From Candidatus Hinthialibacter antarcticus (GTDB lineage: Bacteria; Hinthialibacterota; Hinthialibacteria; Hinthialibacterales; Hinthialibacteraceae), in contig JAVCCE010000011.1 of the NCBI GenBank assembly GCA_030765645.1, positions 1 to 64,000 on the forward strand: a stretch of DNA of 64,000 nt, given 5' to 3'. Within the stretch, counting starts at the first letter, position 1. Every line of letters starts with the position of its first letter. This document shows, piece by piece, positions 37,454-46,950 of this stretch. The position numbers and the translations under genes are program-made. The notes below the pieces were generated by a model. The model ran no database searches. It saw nothing but the letters and a program-made list of their open reading frames with translations, and was not told the DNA's origin.

Positions 37454-37838
37454 TGCTCGCTCCTCGGTGTACTTTCTTATTTCCAATCAAGAGCGAAAAA
37501 CATGCCAAAAACATACTTTTTCATCCCACATTCGCAATACAATGATACAGGTAAAGAATATACTCAAGTTAAGTTAAATAATTTCAGAACATTAATCAAA
37601 TATCAATATCCGTAGCGAATCTGATATATATTCTGGAATGACAAGAAGTTACCCAGAATCAAACAATATCACACACAAAAATACCATCTGATTGATTGTA
37701 CTACGTTTATGAAAATTCTAAAAATGCCAAACCTCGGGTCAATTTGAAAAAAGGAACGAGGAAACGGGTAATTTTATTACACTTTGAGAAAAAGAGCGGG
37801 ATTGTTTAAGAATGCAGAGTATTGAAAACTGCAGCAGG
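37454..37838. other. Intergenic region, nothing recognised
   Basis: AT-rich spacer between two minus-strand genes. I found no coding frame with a ribosome site, no repeat copy and no strong terminator. Confidence 0.5.
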
Positions 37839-38537
37839 CTACTTGCCAGTCGTCGCCCAAATTACAGCGCCGTTGACCGCGTTGCCAGTGCGCGACAAGA
37901 ACTGTTCATACGACCAATAATTGATGACCCAACCGGCTTCACGCAAGAGGTCAACCAATTCGCGTTCAGAATAATGATGGGCTTGATATAAAATGTCGCC
38001 GCTGTCTGAATCGCGCGCGTAAAACGAACCGAGTTTTCCGGTCTCGCGCTCGCCTTGCATGTAGCGTTCATAATAAAGAGGAGAATTCCATGTCTGCATA
38101 AACACGGCGAGGTACAACCCGCCTTGCAGAATGCGGCGCGCTTCTTTCAATACTGTAACCCGGTCAAGCGGCGTCGTCAGCGTGGTTAAAAATGCTTGCA
38201 TGATGCCAGCATAGAACGCATTGTCTGGATAGCCCGAGTTTAGCCCATCGCGCTGTTCAAACTTACAGCGGGCTTTCTGTTCTTCGGGTCGGTTCTCAAG
38301 GCTAGCGTTACTGCGGCGGACGCCGTCTTCGTTGACGTCGATCCCCGTGATCGAACCGAACCCTTTGGCGAGCAAGTCAAGCGAGATGATGCCTTCACCG
38401 CAACCAATATCTAAAATGGATTGCCCTGGCTTCACTTTTTCATAAAAAATAGGAAACGGCTGCAAGGTGGACGGGATGGTGTCGCCCTGATACTGCGCCC
38501 AATCGAGGTATGTATATTTTCCGGTAGATGAAGCCAT
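37839..38537 (-). CDS. Class I SAM-dependent methyltransferase
   Basis: 232 residues from ATG 38537. Motif I is SILDIGCGEGIISLDLLAKG, followed by the acidic GIDVNEDGV loop and a motif-II-like region (DNAFYAGIMQAFLTTL), then RILQGGLYLAVF as motif III. The substrate is unknown; the layout resembles small-molecule methyltransferases (methyltransferase_11/25). A longer in-frame start at 38594 exists, but the first 19 residues look non-coding. Confidence 0.85.
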   Translation of the reverse strand: MASSTGKYTYLDWAQYQGDTIPSTLQPFPIFYEKVKPGQSILDIGCGEGIISLDLLAKGFGSITGIDVNEDGVRRSNASLENRPEEQKARCKFEQRDGLNSGYPDNAFYAGIMQAFLTTLTTPLDRVTVLKEARRILQGGLYLAVFMQTWNSPLYYERYMQGERETGKLGSFYARDSDSGDILYQAHHYSERELVDLLREAGWVINYWSYEQFLSRTGNAVNGAVIWATTGK

Positions 38538-38679
38538 TGAATCTCGATTCCGCCTAATAGTTGCTACGAATTGTATCGAGCCTACGACTTGCAATCAATG
38601 CTTCAAACGAGGGGAAGTCGAGATAAAACGGTTTGCGGTTTCAGATGGGAGATTTGATAAAACAAAGTGGAAATTAAAG

Positions 38680-38752
38680 TGAGGAAGCTGGGGCTCGAAC
38701 CCAGGACCCTCTGCTTAAAAGGCAGATGCTCTGCCGACTGAGCTACTTCCTC
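38680..38752 (-). tRNA. tRNA-Lys (anticodon TTT)
   Basis: Complete cloverleaf on the minus strand: acceptor GAGGAAG/CTTCCTC, D arm AGCTC...GAGC, anticodon stem TCTGC/GCAGA around CTTTTAA (anticodon TTT), and T arm with GGGTTCGAGCCCC. The discriminator base is A; CCA is not encoded. Confidence 0.97.
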
Positions 38753-38890
38753 ACGTTTCGGACTATCGCGTTACCAAAAAAGGAGTATATCTTCGCGACG
38801 GGCATTGGTGTAGGGGTTGAAGCCAAATTGGTTCAACTCATTCAAAAATCTACCGTTGCACGTTCGATTTCACACACGGTTTCAACCAAG

Positions 38891-39562
38891 TCAATTTCTT
38901 TTTTGAAAAATAAACCCGTGGCTTAACAGTCCATTACTAGGGTCATACTGAATATTTGCCGCATCATTGAGCGTGTAATCAACATACGGCCCCGGCGACC
39001 ATGCAGTCATTTGATGATCCTGATCGCGCAAGCATCCGTCCGGCCACTCAAAGCGCAGATGAAAACTCGATTCCGCCATATTGTGGTCGCCCAGACTGGA
39101 GCACCGCAGCGGGTCGCCTGCTTGCTGCGCCGCCAAGCGCCATTCTTTTCCCTGTTTTGAAATTACGCCGTAAAATTTTTCATGGGAGAAATCTTCACCG
39201 CGTTGTTTGGCAGGAAGCCCCGGCATAGGCATTGGGTACACATACCCTTGAAGGCTGTCTTTTGGCAGAAGCTGCACGGATACGGCGCTGGTTGAATCTT
39301 GAATCAAATACCCTTGATGAAAATAGCCCGCGCCGTTGGTTTTGGCTTTGAGAATAATTTCGTATAACGGCGTTTGAGGATGCTCAAGGGTATACGCCGC
39401 CATCGCCTGTTGGAGCGACTGCAATTCATACTTAGCTTTGGTGACCTGGTTCTGAAATTGTGCGCGGTTGAGGCGATAATTCAAAATAGACAACGCAACC
39501 GCGACAATAGCAAGAACCACGAGCATCGCCGGGCCGTCGCGGCGTAAATCAAAACGCGGCAT
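38891..39562 (-). CDS. Pilin-like membrane protein lacking a prepilin cleavage site
   Basis: 223 residues. An N-terminal hydrophobic helix (AMLVVLAIVAVALSILNYRL) runs into an amphipathic helix QVTKAKYELQSLQQAMAAYT, the layout of a pseudopilin. The C-terminus YDPSNGLLSHGFIFQ matches the SNGLLSNG ending of the true pseudopilin at 29149-29787. However, there is no GF/AF-T-L-x-E prepilin motif, so it would remain uncleaved as an N-in anchor. Its ATG directly follows the DUF4870 stop (TAAATG), so they form an operon. Confidence 0.65.
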   Translation of the reverse strand: MPRFDLRRDGPAMLVVLAIVAVALSILNYRLNRAQFQNQVTKAKYELQSLQQAMAAYTLEHPQTPLYEIILKAKTNGAGYFHQGYLIQDSTSAVSVQLLPKDSLQGYVYPMPMPGLPAKQRGEDFSHEKFYGVISKQGKEWRLAAQQAGDPLRCSSLGDHNMAESSFHLRFEWPDGCLRDQDHQMTAWSPGPYVDYTLNDAANIQYDPSNGLLSHGFIFQKRN

Positions 39563-39910
39563 TTAGATCAGCCTTATAATCAGTGGATAGCGGTAATGGT
39601 CGCCGTCGTTCGCCTTGATCGCAGCAACAATCATCAACACAACCCATGTGATGAACAATACAGGAAGCAGCAAGGCGCCGATAACAAACAAACATAAAAA
39701 CGCCGCGATAAAGGTATAGATGGTGAAACTGATTTGAAAATTCAACGCTTCTTTTCCCTGGTCATCCAAAAAGGGGTGTTCATCTTTTTTGATTAACCAG
39801 ATAATCAACGGGCCAATTAAATGGCCCACAGGGGGAATGATAAAAATCAGAAATCCGCCAAGGTGGCAAATCATCGCCCAGGTGCGCGCTTCTTTATCGA
39901 TTTGGTTCAT
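39563..39910 (-). CDS. DUF4870 small membrane protein
   Basis: 115 residues with the DUF4870 pattern: TWAMICHLGGFLIFIIPPVG, IGPLIIWLIKKDEHPFLDDQ, GKEALNFQISFTIY and a last helix ending in VAAIKANDGDHYRYPLIIRLI. It has three to four membrane helices. The function of the family is not known. First gene of a two-gene operon with the pilin-like protein. Confidence 0.9.
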   Translation of the reverse strand: MNQIDKEARTWAMICHLGGFLIFIIPPVGHLIGPLIIWLIKKDEHPFLDDQGKEALNFQISFTIYTFIAAFLCLFVIGALLLPVLFITWVVLMIVAAIKANDGDHYRYPLIIRLI

Positions 39911-40115
39911 CGTTTTCGCTCCATGCAGGTCTCAAATGAGATCGGCAAACCGCCAATCACTATACTATAACTTACGATGAAATTCATCATCTCTTTCAAA
40001 AACCCTCTCTTTTTCTCATAAAGGCCCAATGGTTTCACTATGTACATTTTGCTCCAACTCCATTAATATTCCGATTGAATTAGTCAAGAATTTTATGGGG
40101 AACACTTTTATTGTG

Positions 40116-43001
40116 ATGAACATACCTGTTTCTATACTGTCGAAGTTTCAAAAAAAGCAGTTATTCCTCATCGTTATACTCACACTCTGGTTGTTGCCAA
40201 ACTCGGCGTATCTCTTCTTTACTTCGCCCGCTGCGTCGGAAAGCATCGTCCAGGTGGGAAAATATGATGTCTCAACCTATGGGATGATTGGCGCCGCCAG
40301 CATCCATGAAGAAATTGTTGATCCCAACCATGCACTGCCGCATTTTTATCAAATCATGTTGCTGACTCATTTGGCGGGCGGCCTCGTTCTAGCGGGACTT
40401 GCCATTGCCTTCGTTTTGCAACACGTCCCCAGCGCATGGAAGCGCAAGAACCAGAATGCGATTCTACTCGGAACCACTCTGACCGCCTGCGCGGTTCTAT
40501 TGGCAATCACCGGCTTATTTATATTGACCGAAGCGAACAGCGTAGAAAACCGCTGGATATTCTATTCACATCGCGCACTTGCCGTGCTGCTTCCGTTGGC
40601 TTATATCCTGCATCGACTTTTCGCGTATTCGCCGATATCCAGAACACGACTGGCGTACACATTCTCCGGCCTCGCGGTTGTTCTCTTGTTGCTGCTCGGC
40701 ATCCATCAATGGAGCCGGGGCGAGTTGCCGATGGATTCATTCAGCCTGGGCGACAAACATATTGCTTACGCTGCGGAAGTGGATGACGCGCCGCTGAACG
40801 ACCCGTTTATTCCCTTCTCTCCTAATAACCTGGGCGACCCAAACGGTAAGTTCCATCCCTCCGCCGTCACCACCACCAGCGGCGACTATCTCCCCCGGCG
40901 ACAACTTACGCTGGAAGACATCGCCGATCAGGAAACAATAAAAAATGATTTAGAGCAATATGGTTTCGTAAAAACCGATTCGATGGGCGCCGCTACCTGC
41001 AAACGCTGCCATGAGGGAATCGTTGAACAATGGACGCGCTCGGCGCACCGCTTTTCTTCATTCAATAATCCATTCTACAAAGCCAGCATCGACAATCTGC
41101 GCACCGAACCAAACGGCAAGCAGCGCAGCCAATGGTGCGGCGCCTGCCATGATCCGGTGATGATGTTCGGTGGCAAAATGTTGAGCGACATCGACCCGCA
41201 CTGGCCCGAAGCGCAAGCGGGCCTGACCTGCCTTTCCTGCCATACCATCGACGCCATTCACGGCAAAGAAGGCAACGGCAATTACAACATATCCGACGCG
41301 CAGCCTTCTCCGTATTTGTTTCATGAAGCCAAATCCGGCATGAAACGCGAGATTCATGATTATCTGATTAAAGCCAAACCGACGGTGCATAAGAACCAGA
41401 TGTTGAAGCCATTTTTCCGCTCGTCTGAATATTGCTTGACCTGCCACAAGGTTTCGCTGGACGTTCCCATCAACAATTACAAATGGCTGCGCGGACAGAA
41501 CGAATATGACAATTGGCATAATAGCGGCGTGGCCCGCAATGCCGCGCGGACGTTCTACCTGCCCGACAATGTGCGGTCTTGCCAGGACTGCCACATGCCG
41601 CTTGAAAATGTAAAAGCGCCTGATGTCAGCGCGAAAAACGGCAAAGTCAAATCACATACCTTTTTCGCAGCCAACACCGCCCTGCCCTACATTCGCGACG
41701 ATGAGGAATCGCTGCGCGCAGTCGAAAGCGTCTTGAAAAACAACAGCGTCATCATTGATATATTTGCTGTACGTAACCAAGAAGCACAAGAAAAACCGAT
41801 TGCCTTTAATTACGAGAACGCAGCCCCGGCGCCAATCCAAGCAGGTGATTCCGTCTTAGTGGATGTTGTTGTGCGAAATTACAGCGTGGGGCACACCTTC
41901 CCCGGCGGTACGCTGGATTCGAATGAATGCTGGATCGAGTTTCAAGTCAAAGACGAGTCGGGCGCTTCGTTGCTCGAGTCGGGTGGACTCAATGAAAACA
42001 AAGTTGTTGATCCCGCCGCGCATTTCTATAAAGTCTTGTTCGTGAATAAAGAGAGCCAGCCTGCGTTAGTCCGCGATCCGCAGAATTTTCACGCTGCGAT
42101 CTATACCCGCGCCATTGGCCCGGGCGCGGCGGACGTGGTTTCGTTCCAATTTAAAATTCCACAAGAGTGGCAAGGCAGGACGCTCGAAATCTCCGCGAAG
42201 TTGCTTTGGCGTAAATTCAACACGCCGTTTTCAAACTTTGTGTATGAGCGCGAACCGCTGCTCGCAGCCAGAGGCAAAACCGACTTACCAATCACGGAAA
42301 TCTCCACCAGCGGCGCCTCGCTTAATTTAGGCGCTGAAAACGCCAATGTATTCCATCAAGAGATGAGCGACCCGCGCCCAATGTGGATGCGCTATAACGA
42401 TTACGGCATCGCGAACCTATTGAAAGAAAACAACCATCTCGCCGATTGGGCGTTCCAAAAAGTTGATGAACTCGCGCCCGAACGCGCCGACGGCCCGCGC
42501 AACCTCGCCCGCATCGCCATTCAAGAAGGCGCCGTTGAAGAGGCCTATCGCCTGCTCGAAGAATGTGAGACGCGCAAACCCGGCGACCCTCAATCGGCGT
42601 GGTTTTGGGGCCTCGCCAAAAAAGAAGAAGGCCTATACATCGAAGCCGCCAATGCGTTTGAGCGCGTACTGGCCTACTTCCCCGAAGACCGCGCTGCTTG
42701 GAACCAATTGGGGCGCACTCATTATCTCAACGGCGACTATCACAAATCGCTAGAAACTTATTTAAATTTGCTCAAAATTGATCCAGAAGATCAGATCGCC
42801 CATTACCACCGCATGTTGTGTTACCGCGCATTGGGCGAAATAGACAAAGCCAACGTCGCCCAACAGGCGTATGAAAAATATCAGATCGACGAAAATGCGA
42901 TGGAATTCACTCAGCGTTATCGGTTGAATAATCCCATCGATAACGACGCCTCGCAGAAAATTCGCGTCATAGAATTGAAGCAGAAAGAAAACCAGATATG
43001 A
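40116..43001 (+). CDS. Membrane-anchored five-haem cytochrome c with TPR domain
   Basis: About 961 residues. The first ~205 residues hold five membrane helices with histidines inside or at helix ends (His85, His152, His166), as in diheme cytochrome b-type domains. A periplasmic multihaem domain follows with five CxxCH motifs at residues ~295 (CKRCH), 341 (CGACH), 372 (CLSCH), 440 (CLTCH) and 489 (CQDCH), resembling cytochrome c554/MtrA-like proteins. Next comes a beta domain (~560-740) and four or so TPRs to the end. It probably moves electrons across or at the membrane. Start uncertain (ATG 40095 and 40029 also in frame). Coupled by a 4-nt overlap to a CRTAC1 protein. Confidence 0.85.
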   Translation: MNIPVSILSKFQKKQLFLIVILTLWLLPNSAYLFFTSPAASESIVQVGKYDVSTYGMIGAASIHEEIVDPNHALPHFYQIMLLTHLAGGLVLAGLAIAFVLQHVPSAWKRKNQNAILLGTTLTACAVLLAITGLFILTEANSVENRWIFYSHRALAVLLPLAYILHRLFAYSPISRTRLAYTFSGLAVVLLLLLGIHQWSRGELPMDSFSLGDKHIAYAAEVDDAPLNDPFIPFSPNNLGDPNGKFHPSAVTTTSGDYLPRRQLTLEDIADQETIKNDLEQYGFVKTDSMGAATCKRCHEGIVEQWTRSAHRFSSFNNPFYKASIDNLRTEPNGKQRSQWCGACHDPVMMFGGKMLSDIDPHWPEAQAGLTCLSCHTIDAIHGKEGNGNYNISDAQPSPYLFHEAKSGMKREIHDYLIKAKPTVHKNQMLKPFFRSSEYCLTCHKVSLDVPINNYKWLRGQNEYDNWHNSGVARNAARTFYLPDNVRSCQDCHMPLENVKAPDVSAKNGKVKSHTFFAANTALPYIRDDEESLRAVESVLKNNSVIIDIFAVRNQEAQEKPIAFNYENAAPAPIQAGDSVLVDVVVRNYSVGHTFPGGTLDSNECWIEFQVKDESGASLLESGGLNENKVVDPAAHFYKVLFVNKESQPALVRDPQNFHAAIYTRAIGPGAADVVSFQFKIPQEWQGRTLEISAKLLWRKFNTPFSNFVYEREPLLAARGKTDLPITEISTSGASLNLGAENANVFHQEMSDPRPMWMRYNDYGIANLLKENNHLADWAFQKVDELAPERADGPRNLARIAIQEGAVEEAYRLLEECETRKPGDPQSAWFWGLAKKEEGLYIEAANAFERVLAYFPEDRAAWNQLGRTHYLNGDYHKSLETYLNLLKIDPEDQIAHYHRMLCYRALGEIDKANVAQQAYEKYQIDENAMEFTQRYRLNNPIDNDASQKIRVIELKQKENQI

Positions 43002-44785
43002 GAATATTGAATGAGTTCATGCGCACGGCAGCCGTCGCTGCCTGCATGTTATTTTTATGCCAATGCGGCCCCCAAGAAGAAATCGAACCGGATGCGCCAA
43101 ATCCAGAGACGTATGCAAAACGTGAAGCCCCGACTCCTCAAACAAAATCAAAACAAACTAACATCACTTTCACAAACGTCACCCAGCAGGCGGGCGTCGA
43201 TTTTATCCATGAAAACGGTTATTCAAACCAAAAATACATGCCGGAGACGATGGGCTCCGGCGGCGGTTTTTTTGACTATGACAATGACGGCGACCTCGAC
43301 TTGTTTCTGGTAAATTCCCGTTGGTTTGATGAAGCCAACGCCGACAAGCCGCCGACTTATTCCGCCTTGTATCGCAACGACGGCGACTGGAAATTCACCA
43401 ATGTCACCCAAGACGCCGGGCTGCAAGTGAACCTGTACGGTATGGGATGCTACATGGCGGACGTTGACGCCGACGGCGACCTCGACCTGTTTCTCACCGC
43501 CGCCATCGACGGGCAACGCTTCTATCGCAACAACGGCGACGGGACCTTCTCAGACGCGACCGAAGCGAGTGGACTCGCCGCGCCAAAATGGAGCGACGAC
43601 GAAGGCCGCGAGCATCCCTACTGGTCGACCGGAGCGGCCTTCTTTGATTACGACCGCGACGGCTGGCTTGATCTGGTGGTTTGCCACTATGTGCAATGGT
43701 CGATAGAGAACGACATTTTCACCACTCGCGCCGGTATGGGAAAATCGTTCACCATACCGACACTATATAAAGGACTGACGCCGCTGCTCTATCACAACAA
43801 TGGCGATGGGACCTATTCCGACGTCACCAAACAAGCAGGCGTATATAATCCAAACGGCAAATCGCTGGGCGTCGCGCTGGCTGACTACAATCAAGACGGC
43901 TGGTTGGATTTTGCCATTTCGAATGACTCCGTACCAAATTTTTTATATATCAATACTGGCGATGGGAGTTTTGAAGAATCCGCGTTAATCGCTGGAGTGG
44001 CCTTTGATGAAAATGGCCGCGCCCGCGCCGGCATGGGTATCGACTTCGCCCCCGCGCTTGACGGACAATGGTCGCTGGCAATCGGCAACTTCAGCCATGA
44101 ACCGATTTCGCTCTACACCAGGATGAACGAAATGTTTTTTGTCGATCAGGCGGGCAAGGCGCGCATCAGCCGCCCCAGCCTGGTCTCGCTAACTTTCGGC
44201 TTGGCCTTTTTTGATTATGACCTCGACGGTTGGCTCGACCTCGCCGCCGCCAATGGACACATCGAACCCGATATTCATAAAGTTGAAAAAAACATTACCT
44301 TTAAGCAACCCCCGCAAATCTTCCATAATATGAACGGCGAATATTACGAAGATATTTCGTCTCAACTTGGCGACGACTTTGCGCCGCCGATGGTTGCGCG
44401 CGGGGCGGCCTACGGCGACCTCGATCAAGACGGCGACCTCGACTTGTTGCTAACGGGATGCGGAGAGCGTCCGCGCCTGTTGCGCAACGACAACGCCGCG
44501 AATTCAAATCACTGGGTTCGCCTTAAATTGAGAGGCAACGCGCCTAACCTGGACGCCATCGGCGCCACGGTTACTCTCACCGCTGGCGGACGCGAGCGCG
44601 TACTTATGGTGAAGACGGGGTCTTCCTACCTTAGCCAAAGCGAATTCGCGCTGACGTTTGGTCTAGGCAATGAAACAACGATAGAGCGCGTGGAAATCCA
44701 ATGGCCGGACGGGACGTCGATAACATTGAGTGAAGATGAACTCGCAACTTTGGCGATCAAAAAGACTCACATCATAAATCAATAA
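42998..44785 (+). CDS. CRTAC1-family VCBS/FG-GAP protein with ASPIC/UnbV domain
   Basis: 595 residues, exported (MRILNEFMRTAAVAACMLFL), with Cys21/Cys23 near the cleavage region but no canonical lipobox. At least six VCBS/FG-GAP repeats with calcium-loop motifs (DYDNDGDLDLF, DVDADGDLDLF, DYDRDGWLDLV, DYNQDGWLDFA, DYDLDGWLDLA, DLDQDGDLDLL) make a beta-propeller. The C-terminal ASPIC/UnbV domain has KTGSSYLSQSE and VEIQWPDGT. Such proteins often accompany multihaem cytochrome-TPR genes, and here the pair is translationally coupled, implying a shared extracytoplasmic role. Confidence 0.93.
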   Translation: MRILNEFMRTAAVAACMLFLCQCGPQEEIEPDAPNPETYAKREAPTPQTKSKQTNITFTNVTQQAGVDFIHENGYSNQKYMPETMGSGGGFFDYDNDGDLDLFLVNSRWFDEANADKPPTYSALYRNDGDWKFTNVTQDAGLQVNLYGMGCYMADVDADGDLDLFLTAAIDGQRFYRNNGDGTFSDATEASGLAAPKWSDDEGREHPYWSTGAAFFDYDRDGWLDLVVCHYVQWSIENDIFTTRAGMGKSFTIPTLYKGLTPLLYHNNGDGTYSDVTKQAGVYNPNGKSLGVALADYNQDGWLDFAISNDSVPNFLYINTGDGSFEESALIAGVAFDENGRARAGMGIDFAPALDGQWSLAIGNFSHEPISLYTRMNEMFFVDQAGKARISRPSLVSLTFGLAFFDYDLDGWLDLAAANGHIEPDIHKVEKNITFKQPPQIFHNMNGEYYEDISSQLGDDFAPPMVARGAAYGDLDQDGDLDLLLTGCGERPRLLRNDNAANSNHWVRLKLRGNAPNLDAIGATVTLTAGGRERVLMVKTGSSYLSQSEFALTFGLGNETTIERVEIQWPDGTSITLSEDELATLAIKKTHIINQ

Positions 44786-44845
44786 AAAGCGATTCCCCGC
44801 AGCGAACGACGAGCCGCTTGTAACAACAAGATATAGTCAAATTTC

Positions 44846-44931
44846 TCAGGCATGGGGGCGTCTCTGTGAGCGCCTGTGCAAAAAGGGCATTAAGCCCGCA
44901 CCGAAGCGAAGAGAGACGTACCCATGCCTGA
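44846..44931 (+). repeat. Hairpin repeat, core-only copy E
   Basis: An 86-nt imperfect palindrome between convergent genes. Outer arms TCAGGCATGGG / CCCATGCCTGA (11 bp perfect), inner CGTCTCT/AGAGACG (7 bp), GTGC/GCAC and GGGC/GCCC. Its internal sequence is nearest to copy C. No terminal repeats of the long form are present. Confidence 0.8.
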
Positions 44932-44942
44932 AGAAAAAACCG

Positions 44943-46295
44943 CTACGCTTTCGCCAACGCTTCCGAATGGTTAGCGATCTTACGCATGGCGAATGCGATT
45001 TGCTCAATGTCTTCTTTGGTTCCCAACAGTTGTTCGTGATACAGCCACGCCCCTGCTTCGCATAGGCGGTCATTCTCGGGGCATTCGTTCGAGTCTGAAT
45101 AATTTGAGAGAACGCTCTCAGGAAACAGTTTTTTATAGAACCGTGAACTGAGTTCCTTCTTTAAAAAGTCAAGTTTGTTTAACGGCGAATAGCCGGTGCT
45201 GCATGAGATTCCCTCTTTGCGCAGCGCCTCAACAAAACGGTTACGCGAAAGCCCGTTCAATTTTTCTGGATCAACCTTGAACATATATAAATAGTACGCG
45301 CAGCGGGTGACGCCATCGTACAACGTCGCAGGTTCAACGCCGGGAATCTCTTTCATCAATTGGCTGAGATACTCTGCGTTTTGCTCGCGGCGTTTGAGTT
45401 GGTCTTCGATGCGGTCGAGTCCCAAGAGCAACAATTGCGCTTGAAACTCAGTCATGCGCAGGTTGCTGCCGTTTTGGATATATCCGCTGCCGTACTTGCT
45501 ATGAGGCGAACGCCCGTTGTTATAAAACGCCCGCACGCCGTCCGCCATTTTTTCGGAATTGGCTAACACCGCGCCGCCTTCGCCGCTGGGCAGAATTTTG
45601 GTCACCTGAAAACTAAAGCACCCCGCGTCGCCCCATGAGCCGACCTGCTTGCCGCGCCATTCGGCGAAATGCGCCTGACAGGCGTCTTCAATAACGGGCA
45701 GGTTGTGCTTCTTAGCGACGGCGGAAATGCCGTCCATATCCGCCGGGTTGCCGCCGATGTGCACGGGGATAATCGCCTTGGTACGCCCGGTGATGCGCTC
45801 TTCGATCTTGGCGGGGTCCATCTGATGCGAGCCGAAATCGCTATCGACAAAAACAGGCAAGGCGTAATGAAGCAACACCGCATTCAGCGTCGCGACAAAT
45901 GTATACGGAGGCAGCAACACCTCATCGCCCGGCCCGACGCCCGCCGCATGAAGCGACGCATAGAGCGCATTGGTGCCGTTGGCGATCGCGACGCAGTGCG
46001 GCGACTGGTTGCGCTCGGCGAACGCCGACTCGAAATTTGACGCAACATTTCCATTGAGGCTGCACCAGTTTTTGTCGTGCATGACCTTCAACCAGGCGGC
46101 GTCATCGCTGGGCTGAATCACAGGCCAGTCGGGAAAGCCATTTGTCCTGACGGGTTTGCCGCCAAGTAAGGCGGGTTTATCGGCAACCTCCTTAGTCCAT
46201 GCGACTAAATTGACTCCAGAGAGATGAACCGCCGCCGTCCCAGCCGCAGCGGTTTTTACAAACGATCTGCGTTTCATATTTGATGAATCCATCAT
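44943..46295 (-). CDS. Tat-exported DegT/DnrJ/EryC1/StrS aminotransferase
   Basis: 450 residues. Residues 8-40 form a twin-arginine signal (MKRRSFVKTAAAGTAAVHLS). The rest is a full fold-type I PLP enzyme of the DegT family: NGTNALYASLHAAGVGPGDEV, PVIEDACQAH, and the PLP-lysine motif SFQVTKILPSGEGGA, all intact. DegT enzymes normally work on cytoplasmic nucleotide-sugars; export with cofactor by Tat is unusual and suggests an extracytoplasmic, possibly non-nucleotide, substrate. Ribosome site GGAG before 46295. Confidence 0.88.
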   Translation of the reverse strand: MMDSSNMKRRSFVKTAAAGTAAVHLSGVNLVAWTKEVADKPALLGGKPVRTNGFPDWPVIQPSDDAAWLKVMHDKNWCSLNGNVASNFESAFAERNQSPHCVAIANGTNALYASLHAAGVGPGDEVLLPPYTFVATLNAVLLHYALPVFVDSDFGSHQMDPAKIEERITGRTKAIIPVHIGGNPADMDGISAVAKKHNLPVIEDACQAHFAEWRGKQVGSWGDAGCFSFQVTKILPSGEGGAVLANSEKMADGVRAFYNNGRSPHSKYGSGYIQNGSNLRMTEFQAQLLLLGLDRIEDQLKRREQNAEYLSQLMKEIPGVEPATLYDGVTRCAYYLYMFKVDPEKLNGLSRNRFVEALRKEGISCSTGYSPLNKLDFLKKELSSRFYKKLFPESVLSNYSDSNECPENDRLCEAGAWLYHEQLLGTKEDIEQIAFAMRKIANHSEALAKA

Positions 46296-46338
46296 CCCGT
46301 CTCCATTCTCACGATCAACTTAATCTAGTCCAACTAAA

Positions 46339-46944
46339 CTAATCCATCCAAGGATATGAAGTTTGCATTATGATTGCAGTTCCGTCTTCATGAATTTCTA
46401 TGTGTGTTTGGCTCATGCCATTTGAGTAACGTCCCAAGTTGCCCTTCTCACCCCACATATAGAGTGGGCGACCACAGCGGCGATAAATGTCTTCCACTTT
46501 CATCTTGCTTTCGAGTTTGCGTAACTCGGCGTAGCTCCATTCACAATACTTTTGATGAGCAAAGAAGATAACGAATTGAAATTGAAATGCAAAGATCACA
46601 CACAACAAGGCTGCCCAGCGTTGCTTGCGAAAAAAGAATAACATGACTTGAGGAAAAAGGATAAAGATAATGAATAACCAAACAAATATACCAGGTACAA
46701 ACACCCAGTAAAAATCAATACCAACCCAACCGCATAGCCTCGCCAAAAATATATCCACTCGAAAAAAGGGCGCAATCAAATCCGTGACTGGACTCAATGC
46801 TGGAAACCGCCAAGTCTGGCTTAGGATATAATTTAAAGAAAAGAAGAAACCAATACAAATAAAAACAAACAACACATGCGTGGTGAGCCAGCAACGGTTC
46901 ATCCAGGCGGTGATGCGGCGTATTAGGTGCTTGAGATCATCCAT
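46339..46944 (-). CDS. Membrane protein of unknown function
   Basis: 201 residues with three or four hydrophobic helices (TTHVLFVFICIGFFFSLNYI, FVPGIFVWLFIIFILFPQVM, WAALLCVIFAFQFQFVIFF). A C-terminal soluble segment follows, in which VEDIYRRCGRPLYMWGEKG resembles the short SmpA/lipoprotein-type 'R-CG-P' motif used in many small envelope proteins. It starts 6 nt after the lipoprotein gene at 46951, so both are probably co-transcribed. Confidence 0.65.
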   Translation of the reverse strand: MDDLKHLIRRITAWMNRCWLTTHVLFVFICIGFFFSLNYILSQTWRFPALSPVTDLIAPFFRVDIFLARLCGWVGIDFYWVFVPGIFVWLFIIFILFPQVMLFFFRKQRWAALLCVIFAFQFQFVIFFAHQKYCEWSYAELRKLESKMKVEDIYRRCGRPLYMWGEKGNLGRYSNGMSQTHIEIHEDGTAIIMQTSYPWMD

Positions 46945-46950
46945 TTTCTT

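Noticed and set aside
42998-43070. Lipoprotein anchor on the CRTAC1 protein
   Set aside because: Cys21 and Cys23 lie near the cleavage region, but the preceding residues do not form a proper lipobox, so I call it exported only.
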